A DNA stretch of 5,766 bases, taken from NCBI GenBank assembly GCA_030596385.1, contig JAUVKD010000077.1, positions 1 to 5,766 on the forward strand, in the 5' to 3' direction. This document shows positions 5,291-5,766 of the stretch, piece after piece. Numbering within the stretch: the stretch's first letter is position 1; the number at the start of each line of letters is the position of its first letter. Source of the DNA: Methanosarcinaceae archaeon. GTDB lineage: Archaea > Halobacteriota > Methanosarcinia > Methanosarcinales > Methanosarcinaceae. Position numbers and translations under genes: made by a program. Under the pieces are notes generated by a model. The model searched no databases. It saw nothing but the letters and a program-made list of their open reading frames with translations, and was not told where the DNA came from.

Positions 5291-5340
5291 ATAGGAAATC
5301 CTCGCTACACCCTGATTGGCTTGTACGATATAATTCCATA

Positions 5341-5350
5341 ATTATATATT
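5341..5350 (+). promoter_or_regulatory. TATA box for cbiM
   Basis: ATTATATATT lies 86 bases before the start codon and predicts a transcript start near 5370 with a leader of about 65 bases. A second TATA-like stretch (TTTATAATA, 5262-5270) lies inside the operator-like array and cannot be excluded. Confidence 0.45.
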
Positions 5351-5424
5351 ACAACTACAAGAAAATCTACTAAGCGTCAGGAAAATATCGGAATACACAT
5401 TTATAAAACATAAATTAATCAAAT

Positions 5425-5430
5425 AGGTGA
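5425..5430 (+). promoter_or_regulatory. Ribosome binding site of cbiM
   Basis: AGGTGA ends five bases before ATG 5436, the same motif and spacing as for the MscS-like gene. It fixes the start so that the metal-binding N-terminus Met-His is exposed. Confidence 0.75.
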
Positions 5431-5435
5431 TAATA

Positions 5436-5766
5436 ATGCACATTATGGAAGGTTTTTTACCCGGGCCCTGGTGGCAGATCTGGTTTGCAGTATCGATACC
5501 TGTAATAATATATGGTATGAATAAGTTGAACAAACTCACACATGAAAATCGAGAGGCACTACCCTTACTTGCAGTAGCAGGGGCATTCATATTCGTGTTG
5601 TCGTCTCTCAAACTACCCTCAGTCACAGGAAGTTGTTCCCATCCGACCGGCACCGGAATGGCTGCAATCCTGTTTGGACCTGCAATAACCGCAGTTCTGG
5701 GATTGATTGTACTTGTATACCAGGCATTGTTCCTTGCGCATGGAGGCCTTCTAACAACACTTGGTG
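5436..5766 (+). CDS. cbiM: CbiM cobalt/nickel ECF transporter substrate-binding membrane subunit, 3'-truncated by the window edge
   Basis: Substrate-specific (S) component of an energy-coupling-factor transporter for Co2+ (CbiM) or Ni2+ (NikM), an integral membrane protein working with CbiN/CbiQ/CbiO-type partners. The N-terminus [13 protein letters not shown] is the family signature. In NikM/CbiM structures the metal is held by the N-terminal amine, His2 and a later His, which here is probably H69 in [12 protein letters not shown]. Predicted membrane segments are about 13-28, 41-58 and 73-100. The 110 residues present are about half of the usual 200-plus; the rest is beyond the window. The start is fixed by the AGGTGA site. 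The long upstream region with a TATA box and operator-like half-sites suggests regulated expression. Cobalt and nickel specificity cannot be told apart here. Confidence 0.95.
   Translation, partial: MHIMEGFLPGPWWQIWFAVSIPVIIYGMNKLNKLTHENREALPLLAVAGAFIFVLSSLKLPSVTGSCSHPTGTGMAAILFGPAITAVLGLIVLVYQALFLAHGGLLTTLG

Larger units (their letters stand above)
4542..5435. other. Repeat-rich tract of about 890 bp with no intact gene
   Basis: No intact coding sequence is supported. The tract contains a MITE-like element, copies of repeats R1 and R2, an imperfect inverted repeat of about 190 bp, a hairpin at 4809-4838, a decayed minus-strand reading frame, and the cbiM upstream region. Just after the channel gene, GTGAT/ATCAC (4562-4566 with 4571-4575) forms a short stem with a T-run at 4594-4598, a weak terminator candidate. 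The + strand open frame 4441-4704 overlaps the channel gene and runs into the MITE; it has no support as a gene. Confidence 0.6.

Noticed and set aside
5150..5435. Cobalamin-type riboswitch or CRISPR array before cbiM
   Set aside because: No conserved riboswitch boxes are visible, the region is A/T-rich, and cobalamin riboswitches are essentially bacterial. No regularly spaced repeats are present.
5342..5653. Minus-strand open frame opposite cbiM
   Set aside because: CbiM is unambiguous on the + strand; the antisense frame is a shadow.
1..5766. tRNA or rRNA genes
   Set aside because: I found no cloverleaf-like G/C-rich segment with a TTCRANY-type arm and no rRNA motifs on either strand by eye; a covariance-model scan would be the decisive check.

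Overview
The window looks like a chromosomal segment of a methanogenic or methane-cycling euryarchaeon, most likely within or near Methanosarcinales. The pointers are an archaeal-type ribosomal protein eS1 (S3Ae), a methanogen-type aconitase-superfamily dehydratase large subunit with a TTG start, a CbiM cobalt/nickel transporter subunit, TATA-box promoters and GGTGA-type ribosome binding sites. The lineage is inferred from gene content only. All convincing genes lie on the + strand.

Layout. Bases 2-547 hold the 3' part of the eS1 gene, whose start is outside the window. A gap of about 390 bp follows; it carries a possible decayed reading frame on the minus strand and one copy of a dispersed repeat. 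Bases 940-1719 encode a TIM-barrel sugar-isomerase/endonuclease-IV-like protein with its own TATA box. Bases 1964-3205 encode the large subunit of 3-isopropylmalate dehydratase/homoaconitase with all three cluster cysteines, preceded by a TATA box and short tandem repeats. Thirty-five bases downstream, probably in the same transcript, is a 68-residue histidine-rich helical protein (3241-3447). Its frame continues past a TGA into a short HCxxC tail ending at 3513. Bases 3514-4016 are very A/T-rich and non-coding. Bases 4017-4541 encode a short MscS-like channel lacking the usual C-terminal domain. The next roughly 890 bp form a repeat-rich, apparently gene-free tract. It contains a 114-bp MITE-like element with an 8-bp target duplication, copies of two dispersed repeats shared with the region around 760-1780, an imperfect inverted repeat of about 190 bp, and three alternating operator-like half-sites. 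Bases 5436-5766 are the 5' part of cbiM.

How the genes fit together. The dehydratase fits 2-oxoacid chain elongation (leucine, or the coenzyme B precursor in methanogens). CbiM would supply cobalt or nickel, metals used for corrinoids and for F430 or hydrogenases. The small His-rich protein could have a metal-related role, but that is inference. The other genes are not obviously linked. I do not see a complete new multi-gene system. The best leads are the TGA-interrupted metal-ligand tail, the MITE-like element, the cbiM upstream half-sites and the decayed minus-strand reading frames tied to the dispersed repeats.
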